Below are positions 34,498-46,597 of a stretch of DNA of 64,000 bases, piece by piece. How positions within the stretch are numbered: position 1 is the stretch's first letter; each line of letters begins with the position of its first letter. The notes below the pieces were generated by a model. That model searched no databases, was not told where the DNA came from, and worked only from the letters and a program-made list of their open reading frames with translations. Source of the DNA: Odontomyia ornata (Eukaryota > Arthropoda > Insecta > Diptera > Stratiomyidae); the NCBI GenBank assembly GCA_963969285.1, contig OZ017740.1:249844296-249908295 (forward strand), read 5' to 3'. A program made the translations under genes and the position numbers.

Positions 34498-34736
34498 CAA
34501 CAAAATATACGTGATGAACTGATAACAAAATATACGTGATGAACTGATAACCTACCTTCCTTTGGAAGTCGGTTAATAATCAATATTTGCTGTATTTAAT
34601 TTAATTTTTGTTCCTTTCTTTGATCGCTACAACCCCTTTTGGACTTTCGCTTAAAGATATTGGAGTTTCTCATTATCTCGATAGAATGTAGCGCCCCTTG
34701 AGAATTTCATATGGTCATATGGTTTGGTCGTGTGTC

Positions 34737-34912
34737 CATCCACCTAGCAGTAATTTGTTCAGATTTTAAACATACATATGATAGCTGAAAAGACTTATAG
34801 CTTGCCCGCAGAATCACTCAAAACAAATCGAACTGGTATCAATGGGATTGAACCAGGGACCTTAGGCTTGTAGGCTGAGCACTCTAATCACTACATTACG
34901 TGGAGTACTTTT
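34737..34912 (-). mobile_element. tRNA-derived SINE
   Basis: On the minus strand a pol III A box (TAGTGATTAGAGTGCTC, 34893-34877) and a B box (GGTTCAATCCC, 34854-34844) are spaced as in a tRNA, followed by a non-tRNA body with GAGTGATT. The second copy at 46.7 kb shares both boxes and the body. No cloverleaf with a CCA-ready acceptor could be drawn, so this is a SINE rather than a tRNA gene. Confidence 0.65.
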
Positions 34913-36560
34913 CAATTTTTAAATAGGTTTGTTATCTTTAGAACTTTTGATTAGACTGTAATGAAATATTGGATTCCTATCTAAAATATCGTTTCCGATT
35001 TCTTCACGAACAACTCTTCCTCCTATCCCTTCACCCTATCCCTGTCAGACATTTGAAGAAGTAAATGTATTTCTTCTGCAAATGAGACCTAAATTTGAAT
35101 ATAAATATTTGAACAATCAAGCATTATTATTCCAAAGCCTCACTTCGTGGAGTTACTTTTGAAGAAGCCTTTGAAGTGAAAGCGTACGTTTGAGCTGATT
35201 ACCTCATGTTGTTTTTGAAATGCCCGATTCAATAAATTCAAGGAACTCAAATTACACTCACCTTAAACTGCACTTACTGTAAAAAGTCGTTGAATGCAAA
35301 GATCCAAAAGATCATGAACATCATTAAAGAGAGCTAATCCGATTTCTCAGATTTTCCGTTTATTCTTAAACCTGCATCTAAATGCAAATCTGGATTTTAC
35401 CAACCGTTTCCAGGCAACATTAAAAAATACAAATAATTGCCCTTGACATATCTCTCACTGATTCGTAAAGCTCGTAGCATCCTTCTCCACATTCGCCTGT
35501 GGTTCATTCTTTTCATTTCCTAACAATAAAAATCCACTAAGCAAAACCCAAGAAGAAGAACTGCATTGCTGCTGCTTTATAAAATTAGCATCTAGCGGAA
35601 AGTATGCAAATGAGTTTAGCTTGAAGGAAAGGATAAGAGATAAAGTGTCTAAAGTTTCATATAATCTTCACGTTTTGCGATGTGCATTGCGTTTGCAGAC
35701 GCTACAGAGCAGTATTCCTTGCAATTTTAGCAGTCAGAATAACATTGCGATTCTATGTTTGCGTAAGTGAATGAGATAAACGTATGTACGAGTATAGTGG
35801 TCTGACGTAATAGGAGTTCCATTTTAAATGGGGAATATGTTTAGATGCTGTTACACAATATTATAATCCTTTGAGTGAACACAGATCGTGATGAATGAGC
35901 TTGCCCATCCAGAGGAAATTGCATTCTAGTCTAATTTCCTGACATTGGTGATTCCGGAGAAGCTTTAAGGAAATCCTTAGAATAAATAACTAAAATAATT
36001 GGCGCTTGTATAGTTTATACAAGAAATCTAAAATTGAAAATAGGTTTCTTATGCGATTATAATAAAACTCATTTGCTGTGTTTTCAATTATTAACGATTA
36101 ATGTAATACATATACTATACAATACTTAAACATGTACCATTAAGCTTCATTGACTTTGGCTTTAACGCTTTAATGCTTAAAATGATGAACGGTGACAAAC
36201 ATATTTCTATATCTAGTTCAATTATGTCGATAAAATAAGGTGTTAGTAAACTTGAGCATAGCTAGAACAAGTAAATATTAATTCTCAGAAAATAATGGCG
36301 GAGGACGTTTCGTTATACACAGATCGAATCCTTCGAGTCATAATTCAAGTCAACTTAGCATACATTACTAAAACTTATATTTCAATCTGTGGTTATAATC
36401 TTATGATCACTGAGAAAATCTTTAATTCTAGAAATCTATTGACACCTTCATGTTCTTTGCATTCAACTGAATAATCTGTAGTGAACTGGGTAGATAACAT
36501 GTCCGTGAAGGACTGCAGCGATGTTCTGCTGCCTCAGCGAAAGACGATGTTAGTATGCGC
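34913..36560. other. Unassigned AT-rich DNA
   Basis: No gene or known repeat recognised. Confidence 0.4.
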
Positions 36561-36940
36561 CGAGAATGGCCTTTTCTGGGGACGCGTGAATGCGCTGGCA
36601 GGCTAGCGTTGCGGTACCGTGGGGTGGGTTCTTTCCCCCAAGCACAAGAACCCACTACGAAAAATTTCACATTCACGAACTAAAAAGAGTCGAATGCCGA
36701 TCGACTGGTGTTGAGGCGAAGGGCCGAGCAACAACGGACGGACTGGCGGAGACTTCGTCATTAACGACGATCCTTATGGCCTACGACTAAGATTGGGGCA
36801 GCCAGATGGATGTGGTGCCCCCTCACATCCTCCCAACCGGATAATATATTTCGTGGCCATATATTTCGCATTTGCGTGGAAAACTCATGCAAATATAATT
36901 TGTATGAATTTTTCCATCAAATGAGAAATATAATACCTGA
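36561..36940 (+). repeat. GC-rich repeat, partner of 3.4-3.6 kb
   Basis: Shares ACTTCGTC, TATGGCC, CCCAACCGGAT, CGTGGCCA and TGGAAAACTCATGC in order with 3420-3600. The upstream 180 bp has a GGGTGGGTTCTTTCCCCCAAG / AAGAACCCACTACG inverted match. Non-coding. Confidence 0.5.
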
Positions 36941-39127
36941 ATATCAAAACAATTTTCCATTTAAAAAATATAAATATTTTCTTTAAAAACTAAACTTTAC
37001 TTTAAAATTCAATAGTCTGTTCCGTAATCAATCATTTTTCTGAATGCCGCATACCGGGATCAGGGCTAGTGCCCATTTGACTATGCATTTCCTCCATAAT
37101 TCTTTGAGTTTCATTTTCGTACAATGAATTTAGCCTTTGAAAAGACTTGGATGCCATTCTAGCGTTGAACGCCGTTCTGAACGATTTTGGAACCGATCGC
37201 TTTGAGTGGCACTAGTTGTTTGATTCAAATTAAATCAGTTTAATGCTATGAGCTGAGTACTAGCTAGTGCTATGATAGTGCCGTATTCCACAAAGGCACC
37301 AAAGTTTTTCGCGTCAATTCGATAACTTGTACATAATACAACTATACCCTTTATTAGCAAAGGCTAGGACGACCGCCTTAGTTTGAAATTTGAATTTAAA
37401 GGACACATGGACGTAACTACTAGTTTTCTTTGGAATTATTTCAGCTTTTTTCTATGAATGGTTCTTTCGGTATCTTAAAAATTGTGTTATTAAACCACAC
37501 ACAAACTTAAAAGTATGTTTTACGACGTCATCTCCAGAAACCTGATTGTATGCAACGGGCTAAAAGCTTACTCGACACCAGAAAACTAATTCGGAGCTCA
37601 ACGCAATGTTTTCGATGTGGAATGTAGTTTACATGAAAGTGCAGTTGGAGCCCTGTTTTATAGATAGACAAATCCGAAAGGGATCAATAAACTCGTCTCG
37701 AAATATTACTTGAAACGTCAACTTGAATTGCAAAGGCCGAGTTTTTTGATAGGAAAGACTTTACAACCCACGGCGATGCTTGATTGTGTCAGAGTTCAAT
37801 GAAGGTTTCCCCTAAAAAATGTTCGGAAAACCGAAAAGTACAATTGAATTTCACTTAAAAGCAGAGTTTTGCGAGTTTATATTTCTTCGTTTAAATACCT
37901 TCCAATAATCCGCAAGGCTGTTCAAGACTTTGATGAGGAATCGGGGCTGATGATACATTCAATAGTGGCAATCAAGTAGACGAGAGTTCGCCAGTAGCAG
38001 AGACAGCTGTTGTATTTGTATAATCTGTGCCTGTCGCTAACGCTGCCGCACTCGCTGGACTAAACAGTCTGCATTTGACACTAGTCACAATAATTCCACA
38101 CAAAAGCAGCAACTAGTTTTCAGTTCCCATTATTTACAATAGGCAGAATACCGCAGCCTCATTGATAGTCCAACAACAAGCAATTTGTAATACAGTTGAT
38201 CCTGCCCTGACTATTAGTGAGTTTATATAGCCGTGCGGCAAATTGACACTCAATCTATGAAATATTTTCGACGGGAATCAATTTCACCGTTTTCCATATT
38301 CACACTTGTTTGTTTGAGTGGATAACCATCTTGACCACTATCCGTTCTCATCAAAGAGAAAATTACAATGCATTAACTGAGTTCGTGCAAGTAACGCAGA
38401 AATATTCACACAAGAAGGATTTCATCTTTGTCGCTACGCACAATATTTTATTGTAATTCGATTGTTTTCAGGACAAATCGAAACACTCCACTTGCACGGT
38501 CAATGTCACCTCATATGTCAGTGCAATGCAGAAATTTGGCTGCACAGCTGTTGTCTGGCAGACGCAATGTTTACAACAGAGACAACCGTACAGTCTCCAT
38601 CTGCATAAATGACTTTTTATTTGCTTTTCGGATATATCTTGATATTCCCTTAAAGCATTTGAGTGCAACTCAGCTGTTGCTAACAATGTCACAATTTTCC
38701 ACTTAACTCGGCCTAAAGGGCTTCCAGTTTGTTAAAATAAAAGATTAAAGCGAAAAAATCACATTCAGACCAGGTTTACGTCGTCTTTTGGCTGTAATTA
38801 CCATTTCAAATATTATTCAGCGCGCCAGAATGTCTCATCTGCGGTTATAATCACGTCTGTGAAAAAACGGAATGCTCGCAAGCAGTCACTTTTCGACAAA
38901 GGGGTATGAAATAATCGTCACTCTGCGACCGCTCTTGATCGAAATCCTGCAACTGATTTGATTCCAACCTCCCATTTGTAGACGTCAATACATGAGCTCC
39001 ATATCTTTCCATTCCGGTCCCAATTTAGTACACCGGTAAGATGTACCCGATCAAAGTTCCTATACTGCAAATTTTAGGTGGCAGATTTGAAAATTTTTTA
39101 GAAAACCAGATTTGACTGGAATAAAGA
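36941..39127. other. Unassigned DNA
   Basis: No gene supported. Some GC-normal stretches (38.4-39.05 kb) might be decayed coding sequence; a minus-strand frame near 38870-38790 reads DVIITADETFWRAE, vaguely transposase-like but too short to call. Confidence 0.35.
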
Positions 39128-40640
39128 ACAAGTTGGGTAGACAGACCTACGCTCATGTCTGAAGGGTTTTGTACTCAACTTACAAAATGCAGTAACCAGC
39201 AACGAATAAAATCAAGAAACATGTCAAAGACGATTTTATTGGAGAAAATGTGAAATTCGAGTAGTATACTACTATTAACAATGTTGAACGAATTTCGACT
39301 TCTGAGGTATTTGTTATTGTTATACCCATAAACATCTCCCTTGATGATTTTTTCATATTTTTTAGATCGCGAGCGAGGAAACAAATTTTTCATGTTCCCC
39401 TCCCCCCCTGTGCCCCCACTGAAGCAAAAACTATCAGTTTAACAACTAGCTCTCATAAAGAACTTTCATTTGATACTCATATCGGCTACATTTGACAAAA
39501 GTTTTGTTTTTTTCAGGGGCAGCTCCTGTACTGTAATCATCAATTCATGCCCTATTTTTTCGAATCCTAGAATGGTTACAAAGCCCTTTTGCTAGGAGCT
39601 CTCTCCTGCCTCTTTGATGTGTTTCACCTATGAGTATTGATTGTAGGTACTCATCTTCAGTTATATATTAAATTGAATCAAGTGTTAAAAGCGTGCAGCT
39701 TAAACGTTGAAGTTGGGGAAAAATAACTCAAAATTATTCAATCTTCGCATTTAAAACAGCCACTATTTTGTTTTACGATTACTGATACCACTAGCTGACA
39801 TTCTCAAAGGTATTCATGATACCTATCATTCCTGAAATTTTCATGCAAATCCTAGCAAAACTGTAGTGTCTAAGTCGGTCAAAAGCGCATATGTTTCCAT
39901 AGTCATATGTTTCCATAGTAATACTCGTACAGCGCATATTTTTCCATAGTAATACAGGGAAATTCAAATCGCTATAACTTCGTTAAATACTTTTCGCTCT
40001 TGATGAAACTTTCTGGACAGGTCAATCTTATAAATAGCCATCTTTATGCTGAATTTCATTGAATTTAGGATACCCTTAAATTCAATGAAATTCAGCATTT
40101 ATTCAAGAAAACATAAAATCGATAAATCATACTATTACTAACAAAGTTGAGTGAATTTCGACTTCTCATGTTTTTGTTGTTGTTGTACTCATAAGCGCCT
40201 ACAATCATAATTTTTTTCTGATTTTTCGGATGGAAGGTGTCCAATCGCGAGGGGGGGTACGCGAAAAGCTCGTGCGTTTCTCCTTCCCCTGCCCCCCTTG
40301 GTACCGATAAGGCAATTTTAAGACTTGTTTTGGAAAGATCTCATTGAGACCTTTCCAATGACACCCTACTCGACTACAATGGTGAAATTTTGTTTTTGGA
40401 GGTCACCTCCCTATATGGAGAGCCCCCCTTAAACCCCTTTGAAAAATTTTTTCGCCCTTGAACTTTCGAGAAGTCACCATTTCTGACCTATTTGCAAAGT
40501 TTCACGGCTGTAGCTTCTACAGTTTTGCAGAAAAAGTGCTGTGACATACAGACGGACAGACGGACGGACGGACGGACAGACAGACGGACACAGGTCGTGA
40601 TTACAATAGGGTTTTGTATTTTAGTACAAAACCCCTAAAA
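39128..40640 (+). mobile_element. Family H element, best full-length copy
   Basis: About 1.5 kb. The left end ACAAGTTGGGTAGACAGACC is followed within 40 bp by TTTTGTA-ctcaact-TACAAAA, a hairpin. The right end has a (GACG)n-type tract (40549-40590), then the hairpin AGGGTTTTGTA-ttttag-TACAAAACCCCT (40608-40635). The same body is found inverted at 15984-17974. No ORF: a non-autonomous element. Terminal hairpin plus short tetranucleotide tract resembles Helitron/Helentron derivatives such as Drosophila INE-1, but no diagnostic CTRR end or target TT/AT was established. Confidence 0.7.
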
Positions 40641-40929
40641 ATGAATACGATTTGAATTAGTAATAAAAGTTAAATCTCAGAACGAGTATAATCAAAGGGA
40701 AACAGTTAAATTTAATATAAACTAAAACTGCTATAAAATTACATTTAATAATAATAAGAAGAAAAATTATTCTACAAATTACGATTACAATGGAAATGAT
40801 TGCATAGTTTTTCTAAATCTGCCACATAAAATTTTGAGTAGGAGATATGAAGGTTTTCGAGCAGTTTGCTTGCGTGACTCCTCGATTAATACAAGTCTAT
40901 CATATATAATTGAAGTTTTTAACTTTTCA
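40641..40929. other. Unassigned spacer
   Basis: AT-rich; nothing recognised. Confidence 0.5.
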
Positions 40930-40931
40930 TA

Positions 40932-42189
40932 CAGGGTTTTCCAATAAGAGGTATTATTTTGATATTAGAAGAAAAATGACGTTTTTTTAAATAACTGATC
41001 GATTATTTATTACATTATAAAGAAAAAGGCATGCCGTTAACAGTAAAAAATAACATCGGGCAAATGACCACCATGACCACGCTTATAGGACCATATCCTT
41101 TTCATGAAATTTTCCATCACCAAATCTCAAAGTGGCGGCCCTATGTCGTCGATAGCCTCACGAATTCCATCTTTGAGGTCTTGAATCGACGCTGGGCTAT
41201 TGGCATAGACCTTTTCTTTCACGTGGCTCCAAAGGAAGAAGTCGTAAGGTGTTAAATCACAAGATCTCGGTCGCCAATTGTGATGACCTCTTCGAGAGAT
41301 AACATGGTCCGGAAACTTTTCCTGTAAAAGATCAATGGTTTCGTTGCTTGTGTGGCACATAGTGCCGTCTTGTTAAAAGTAAACGTTGTCCAGATCAATG
41401 CCATCCAATTCCGGCCATAAAAAATCATTAATCATCTGTCGATAGCGCAATCCATTCACCGTAATGTATTCGAAAAAGAAAGGTCCAATGACTCCGTCGG
41501 ACCATAAACCGCACCAAACAGTCACACGTTGAAGATAGAGAGGCTTGTCAACAAAAAATCTTGAGTTTTCCAAGCCCCAGATGCGACAATTTTGCTTGTT
41601 GACGAAGCCACCGAGGTGGAAATGAGCCTCATCACTCAAGATGATTTTTCGATGGAATTCGAATCATTTTCATGCATTTTAAGGATCCACTCAGCAAAGA
41701 CACGACATTATTGATAATTAGCCAGGTTGAGTTCTTGTTTGAACTGAACTTTATAAGCCTTAAGACCCAAATCTTTATGCAAAATACTGCATAATGACGT
41801 TTGTGGAATGCCTAATTCCAAAGAACGACGAGGGACAGACAAACCTGGGTTTTTTCGGCTGTTCTTGAGCGACGTGCACGGGATTTATTCTTCACATCAC
41901 TAAGTTGTCCCAACAGCTCGAATTTTTCCACCAATTTCTGTATTGCAGTCCGACAAGGTGCCTCACGACGACCCAAAAATGTTCGAGTTTTACGAACAGT
42001 CTCTGCCAAATTTTCACCATTTTTATAGTGAATTTTAATAATTTCAATGCATTGTTGAAGGGTGTATCGTTCAAGTTTTATTAATGATGAAGTTTCTTCT
42101 TGTTAAATGTCAAAAACTGACAGCTTCGAAAGTGACATCTACTGAAATATCGGGGCATTCAAAATAACACCCCTTATTGGAAAACCCTT
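40932..42189 (-). mobile_element. Mariner-type transposon (DD41D, rosa-like), full length, inactive
   Basis: 1258 bp between TA dinucleotides (40930-40931 and 42190-42191). The terminal inverted repeats start CAGGGTTTTCCAATAAG (left) and AAGGGTTTTCCAATAAG (right, complement) and continue with GTTATTTTGA-type sequence. It encodes a broken transposase on the minus strand. Confidence 0.92.
41127..42105 (-). pseudogene. Mariner transposase pseudogene
   Basis: N-terminal helix-turn-helix part: LERYTLQQCIEIIKIHYKN and AIQKLVEKFELLGQL (42075-41812). Catalytic part: SDEAHFHLGGFVNKQNCRIW with the first Asp, then QDGTMCHTSNETID with the second, and PRSCDLTPYDFFLW. The third acidic residue, as the Asp in TPYD, lies 41 residues after the second, which places it in the DD41D group of Tc1/mariner. 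The initiator ATG is lost, a frameshift or deletion lies around 41810-41640, and a TAA replaces a Gln codon just before the second Asp (about 41374). It cannot make an active enzyme. Confidence 0.88.
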
Positions 42190-42191
42190 TA

Positions 42192-42700
42192 GTATCAATG
42201 ATTTGTTTCGCATGACACATTTTGCTGAACAATTCAGCATTATTAAATGCAATGATATAACATGAAGAATGAGTAACAACACTAAAACATACCATTTTTA
42301 AGGGGTTTGTGAAAAAGCTTTCTCAAGAGCTACATGCTACAATACCTGTATACCTTATGTATACTGGCACAAACTGGGAGCTTGTTATGATGTATATTCT
42401 ATATACACATCAAGGTTCCGGGGAAAGAGAGAGGGACTCACTGCATAACACTTACCTGCTAGAACATACGCGTCATCTAGATCAGCAATGAGATGCGTTT
42501 GTTTAATTTATTAATTTTATTTCATTTGTATACTTTGTTACCAAATGTAAATCAAACAAAAAATATTGCCCGGAGCCACTCTTGGAAGGGAACGATTCCT
42601 TGAACTCCAAGACTTCAATTGGAATGTTGTCAATGAAGCACTCCATGCGCCGAAGGACTGGTAAGAAGGATTAATTGATGAAGTAGATTTAATATTAGTA
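42192..42700. other. Unassigned DNA
   Basis: Nothing recognised. Confidence 0.4.
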
Positions 42701-42717
42701 TAAACCATGTATTACTA

Positions 42718-43580
42718 GTGATAAGTAAGGTTAGGCAAAGAGTCAAAAGGAAGCAGCTATATATATTCTTCGCCACTGAATTTCAGCCCTGCTCTCATGA
42801 CGAGGATTGGCAGAAACTTTTGGAGCTAGGGAAGCACAACCTCCCAAAGAACGATTTTGGGCTGCACAAAGATATCCTGCGCCAATCCAACGACCAAGTA
42901 ATTATCCATCGTATCAACAATCATCGCAACCACCACTATCTGAACGACCTGTACGACCAAGTAATTATCCATCCATCCATCCATCGTATCAACAATCATC
43001 GCAACCACCACTATCTGAACGACCTGTACGACAAAGTTATTCAGGTTGTCCCGGCGGTTTCGGTGGAGGTGGTCCAATGAATAAGTATTATTTTAATAAA
43101 AGCGGACCTAATAGGGGCGGTCATTTATCAAATCCCAACGATCATAACATCAAATCAGGCAACGGGAAAAATATCGTGGAAGGTTCAACAGGCAATCAAC
43201 CAGAAATGATTATAAAAGATAAAGGTGGCAATGTTTAATGAAAATCGATGAAATCTGTTCAATACATTTACAGCAACCACAATGTGAACAACAATAAATA
43301 CTCTAATAATCAAACGATATTGAAACAAACTTTCAACAACGGAAAGTTCAACAAAACTATGTTTAATTTAAGTAAGCTAGGAACCAATAAAGGTATTTTG
43401 TTTTTCTGATTATGGAAAGAAATTAAAAATTATGACAAATTCTCAACTTACCAGTTCATTTCAAATACAACGGGCCTTGAATATTCCCCCGGCGATGTAA
43501 AACAACGCAATATCGCACCTAATTTATACTACGAATCGCAAACAGCAAAGTGAAAACTTCACAATTTATCAACATAACGA
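42718..43580 (+). pseudogene. Asn/Pro/Gln-rich coding remnants, unidentified
   Basis: An open frame 42807-43238 encodes a low-complexity protein (RPSNYPSYQQSSQPPLSERP, then a Gly-rich stretch). It contains a near-exact 63-bp tandem duplication (42896-42958 and 42959-43033, second copy extended by CCAT units). A second frame around 43262-43392 reads NNNKYSNNQTILKQTFNNG and ends beside a GT; a third (43456-43551) reads GLEYSPGDVKQRNIAPNLYY to a stop. These look like exon remnants of one low-complexity host gene, but frames change and no family was recognised. Confidence 0.3.
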
Positions 43581-43589
43581 ATGACATTA

Positions 43590-43800
43590 CAATCAAAATA
43601 AGTTGGTATTGCTGTCATCGAAAATGCAGATGATCTGTGCGCAAGGAAGATGGCCCCCAAAAACTGAGTTCGAATCCAAAGGAAACGCTGTAAGGATGAG
43701 CAGCCGTGGTGGTTATTGTGGACTTGAACTTGGATTCTTCGCCTCAAGTAAAAGATCTGTTGCGACAAAATTAATAAGAGACCCAACGACGGTCTAAGTG
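43590..43800 (+). pseudogene. Second copy of the 13.86-14.07 kb coding-like block
   Basis: Encodes CAQGRWPPKTEFESKGNAV and RMSSRGGYCGLELGFFASS, then a stop at 43795-43797. Residues aligning with the minus-strand block near 14 kb include CAxGRWP, NA.R.SSR and CGLEL.FF.SS. Function unknown. Confidence 0.4.
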
Positions 43801-44784
43801 GTCTCTTTCTTACGGGTTCTTTTGACAACGAGGAGGATGTTCTTTTTGCAATCGTAATCATTAGGCACCAGTTTTAATTTTTCGATCGCTTTTCCCCGAT
43901 TAAAGCTGACGGACATCGTAGGAGTTACAATTAAGGAGCAGAGTTGAATAGCGAACAGCGTTAGAGTTCCGTTGCAAGTGCGGAAATTGTGCAGAAGCGG
44001 AAGTGGAGATATTGGAAGGCGTTGGATTTTTACAAGTTGTTGACCATTAAGGGGGCCTCCAACGTTAAGAAAAGTAAGAGGAATTGTAAGTTTGTAAGAT
44101 CTCATATCATTTTGAAAGAAAATATTAAAAATAACATATATTAAATTTGCTATAATAATGTTTGATTATCATTTTCGAATTTGGCATGCAATAGTATTTC
44201 AGCCAGTGGTGTGATCACGCGTGAACATTTTGGTGCCTAGCTTTTATTGAGGTAAAGTAATCGCGAGTCAAGTCAAGTCAAGTAAAGTATATCGTTGAAG
44301 TGCATAATCAGTGCCGTAAAGAAAGTGAAGTGATAGTGTCTTATTGCGGGAGTTACATATTTTCACGAGCGGAACAGTGAATAAGTGCAAGTTCAAATAT
44401 TTAAATTACAAGGAAGTGAAATCCTTCCAAGTACTGTTATGATTGCGTAGTGGCTTTGACTTTATTTCAGAAAATAGCTACTTTATACATTGACTGACAA
44501 ACGATTTTGATTTTGCAGACCAATTAATTACTTTAGACCTAGAAGAGAGGAAAACAAATCCGGGAAGCAGGGAAAACAACCGAGAGAAGTGAAGGAGTTT
44601 GAAAAATAATAATTGGAAGTGTGTACTGGGAAAGTGAAAGTGAAACCAAGTTGTATTTTGAGCGAAGTAGCATAAGAAAAAGATTTCATCATGGTTTTGT
44701 TTCGCACAACGCTGCAGGGGGTTGGTTAAGACCTGAAATGTAATTGGAAGGATTTCCACATTATGGCTGGCGAGGATAGTTCAG
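43801..44784. other. Unassigned DNA
   Basis: Contains a short AAGTC tandem repeat at about 44268-44288. No gene supported. Confidence 0.4.
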
Positions 44785-45385
44785 AACGGGTTACACATAA
44801 ATCCTGTGTGCGATACCTCGTTGTCAATCTTGATCAGTATCTGTACTGTACTGAACATGTCAAAATCATGCACAGTAAGACATAAAAGGTAGTCGTGGCC
44901 CTACAAAGACTCTTTCATTCCAGAAACATTGATCAAAAGGTCAATTATGATCTGTTGCAAGACCTGGTTAGACCAGTTTTGACATATGGATATCAGATCT
45001 GGTACAAATAGAATGCTAGTACTATAGAAAAGTTAAGAGTTTTCAAAAGGAAATGTTCCCTTCCATGTATTGGTTTATACAGAAAGCCGGAGATGATTTG
45101 GAAGCATTATATATCGAATAAAAGAATTTATCAAACTGCTCAAGTGACAAGAGTCGATATCTTCATATTGATACTTCTGTATATTGCGACTTGCCTCACT
45201 GCTGGCTTCGTTCCTCCAGAAGCATTCGTGTATTTGGACATGAATCGATATGTTTTGATTTTGACATCACATATATCGACGGGCCACCGATAAGAAGATA
45301 AAATATCCTCCAAATCTGAGTTCACGAGACCAACAGTTCTAATGGAGATTGAGCTGAGAAGGAGCCATCTAGGTATTGGTGGTTG
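44785..45385 (+). pseudogene. LINE ORF2 C-terminal fragment
   Basis: The plus strand encodes VALQRLFHSRNIDQKVNYDL, LVRPVLTYGYQIWYK, then KLRVFKRKCSLPCIGLYRKP and WKHYISNKRIYQTAQVTRVD. This is the region after the RT active site in many LINEs (the LRPVLxYGxQIW motif followed by ERKCLRxCxGLYR). Stop codons at 44883 and after YQIWYK show decay. The RT proper is absent (5' truncated). The clade is not resolved. Confidence 0.7.
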
Positions 45386-45889
45386 AATGACTCTGTCTAA
45401 ATTTTTTGTGTTTATTTTCAGTTTTTGTGTTTTTCGTTACATTAGTTTTTGAGTTGCAGCTCATGATTGCTACATTTAGTGTTGTTGTTTATTTGTGTTA
45501 AAAATCAGGGATAAGTTAGGTACATATTAGGTTTATTATTTTATGTTTAGAGACTAGGTAAAACGCTTAGGTTAGGAATATTGTGATAGAATTTTTTAAT
45601 ATAAGATGTAGTTTTTGATTGAATTTTATTAGAATTAGGTTATATCTTATTAGGTGTTGGATGAAAGTCCACTGTTGTGGTAAAATTATAAATGTTTTTG
45701 GAATAGTGTTGATTTGAAGCAAGCGGGACTCACATTGAGTTATAAATGTAAGGAGAATACCTAAAATTAAGATAAAACAACTTTTGTAGTAAATGCTAGT
45801 TTATAGATAATAAATGATTATTATCATAAACTGCGTGTTCTTTCCGTATTTTGCTGACACACCCTACATACAAATAACGTGTAAAATTC
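45386..45889. other. Probable LINE 3' UTR and unassigned DNA
   Basis: AT-rich continuation after the LINE fragment; no ORF; end of the element not determined. Confidence 0.35.
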
Positions 45890-46597
45890 CGTTATTGTAG
45901 TTGTGACCAAACCTTTCAACTGATAGCAATGAAGTTCGATGGTTTGAAAAAACTATAAATATCTAAAGAAATATGTGGAAAAGCCAGAATTCAGGTCTCA
46001 AAAACAAAATGGCGTCAAGTTGAAGCACGAAATTTCAGAGGCTCCTAAAAGTTGCACTTTCAATCTGATGTATATGAAACTTAGTTTCGAAATAGAAAAT
46101 AATTAGTTCTAAAGATTTTGTCATTGTGGTGATCATTCAGGAGCAAGTTTCAAAATGGCGGTGGCTCAAATATGCAATTTTTCAGTTTTTGTGGCCCTCT
46201 AGCGGCTATAATTTTCAAAGGATTTTGATGAGACTTGGGATTATGCATGACTGTACTAAGTTCCAGCATTGAAATGGCATGAAAAATAAATAAATCGAAA
46301 ATTTAAAACCTTAGGTTTTTAGCTACTACTTTCACTAAAAAATTTAATAATTTTACCCTGTCTCTAGTGAAACTCCGATTTGAACGAAATTTAGCACATT
46401 GACTGATGAGACCCTCAGACACAAACATCTAAAAAATCCAAAATCAAATGCATGACTTCAAAATAACGGCCCCCAAAGGTCAAAAGGTTAGCGGAATTCA
46501 TTTTTTAGTAGCAACAGATGAATATTTGTCATAGGAACGTAGGAAATGGCTTAGCTTGGAAGTATTTATATAACGAGCAATTTTTGGGGTATTATTA
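45890..46597 (+). repeat. Dispersed non-coding repeat, partner of 3.04-3.34 kb
   Basis: Shares GCAAGTTTCAAAATGGCGG, CTCAAATATGCAATTTTTCAG and downstream blocks with 3100-3340, and is longer here. Contains several AAAATGGCG / AAATAACGGCCCCC motifs. Non-coding. Confidence 0.6.

Noticed and set aside
38780..39060. A mariner-like transposase fragment (DVIITADETFWRAE on the minus strand)
   Set aside because: Too short, no further catalytic motifs and no inverted repeats nearby.
40549..40590. The GACG/TCCG tetranucleotide tracts as independent microsatellites or a CRISPR-like array
   Set aside because: They occur at the same place in every family H copy and are part of that element. No repeat-spacer structure exists anywhere in the window.
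42826..43077. A minus-strand Val/Met-rich ORF
   Set aside because: Antisense shadow of the tandemly duplicated Pro/Gln-rich frame.
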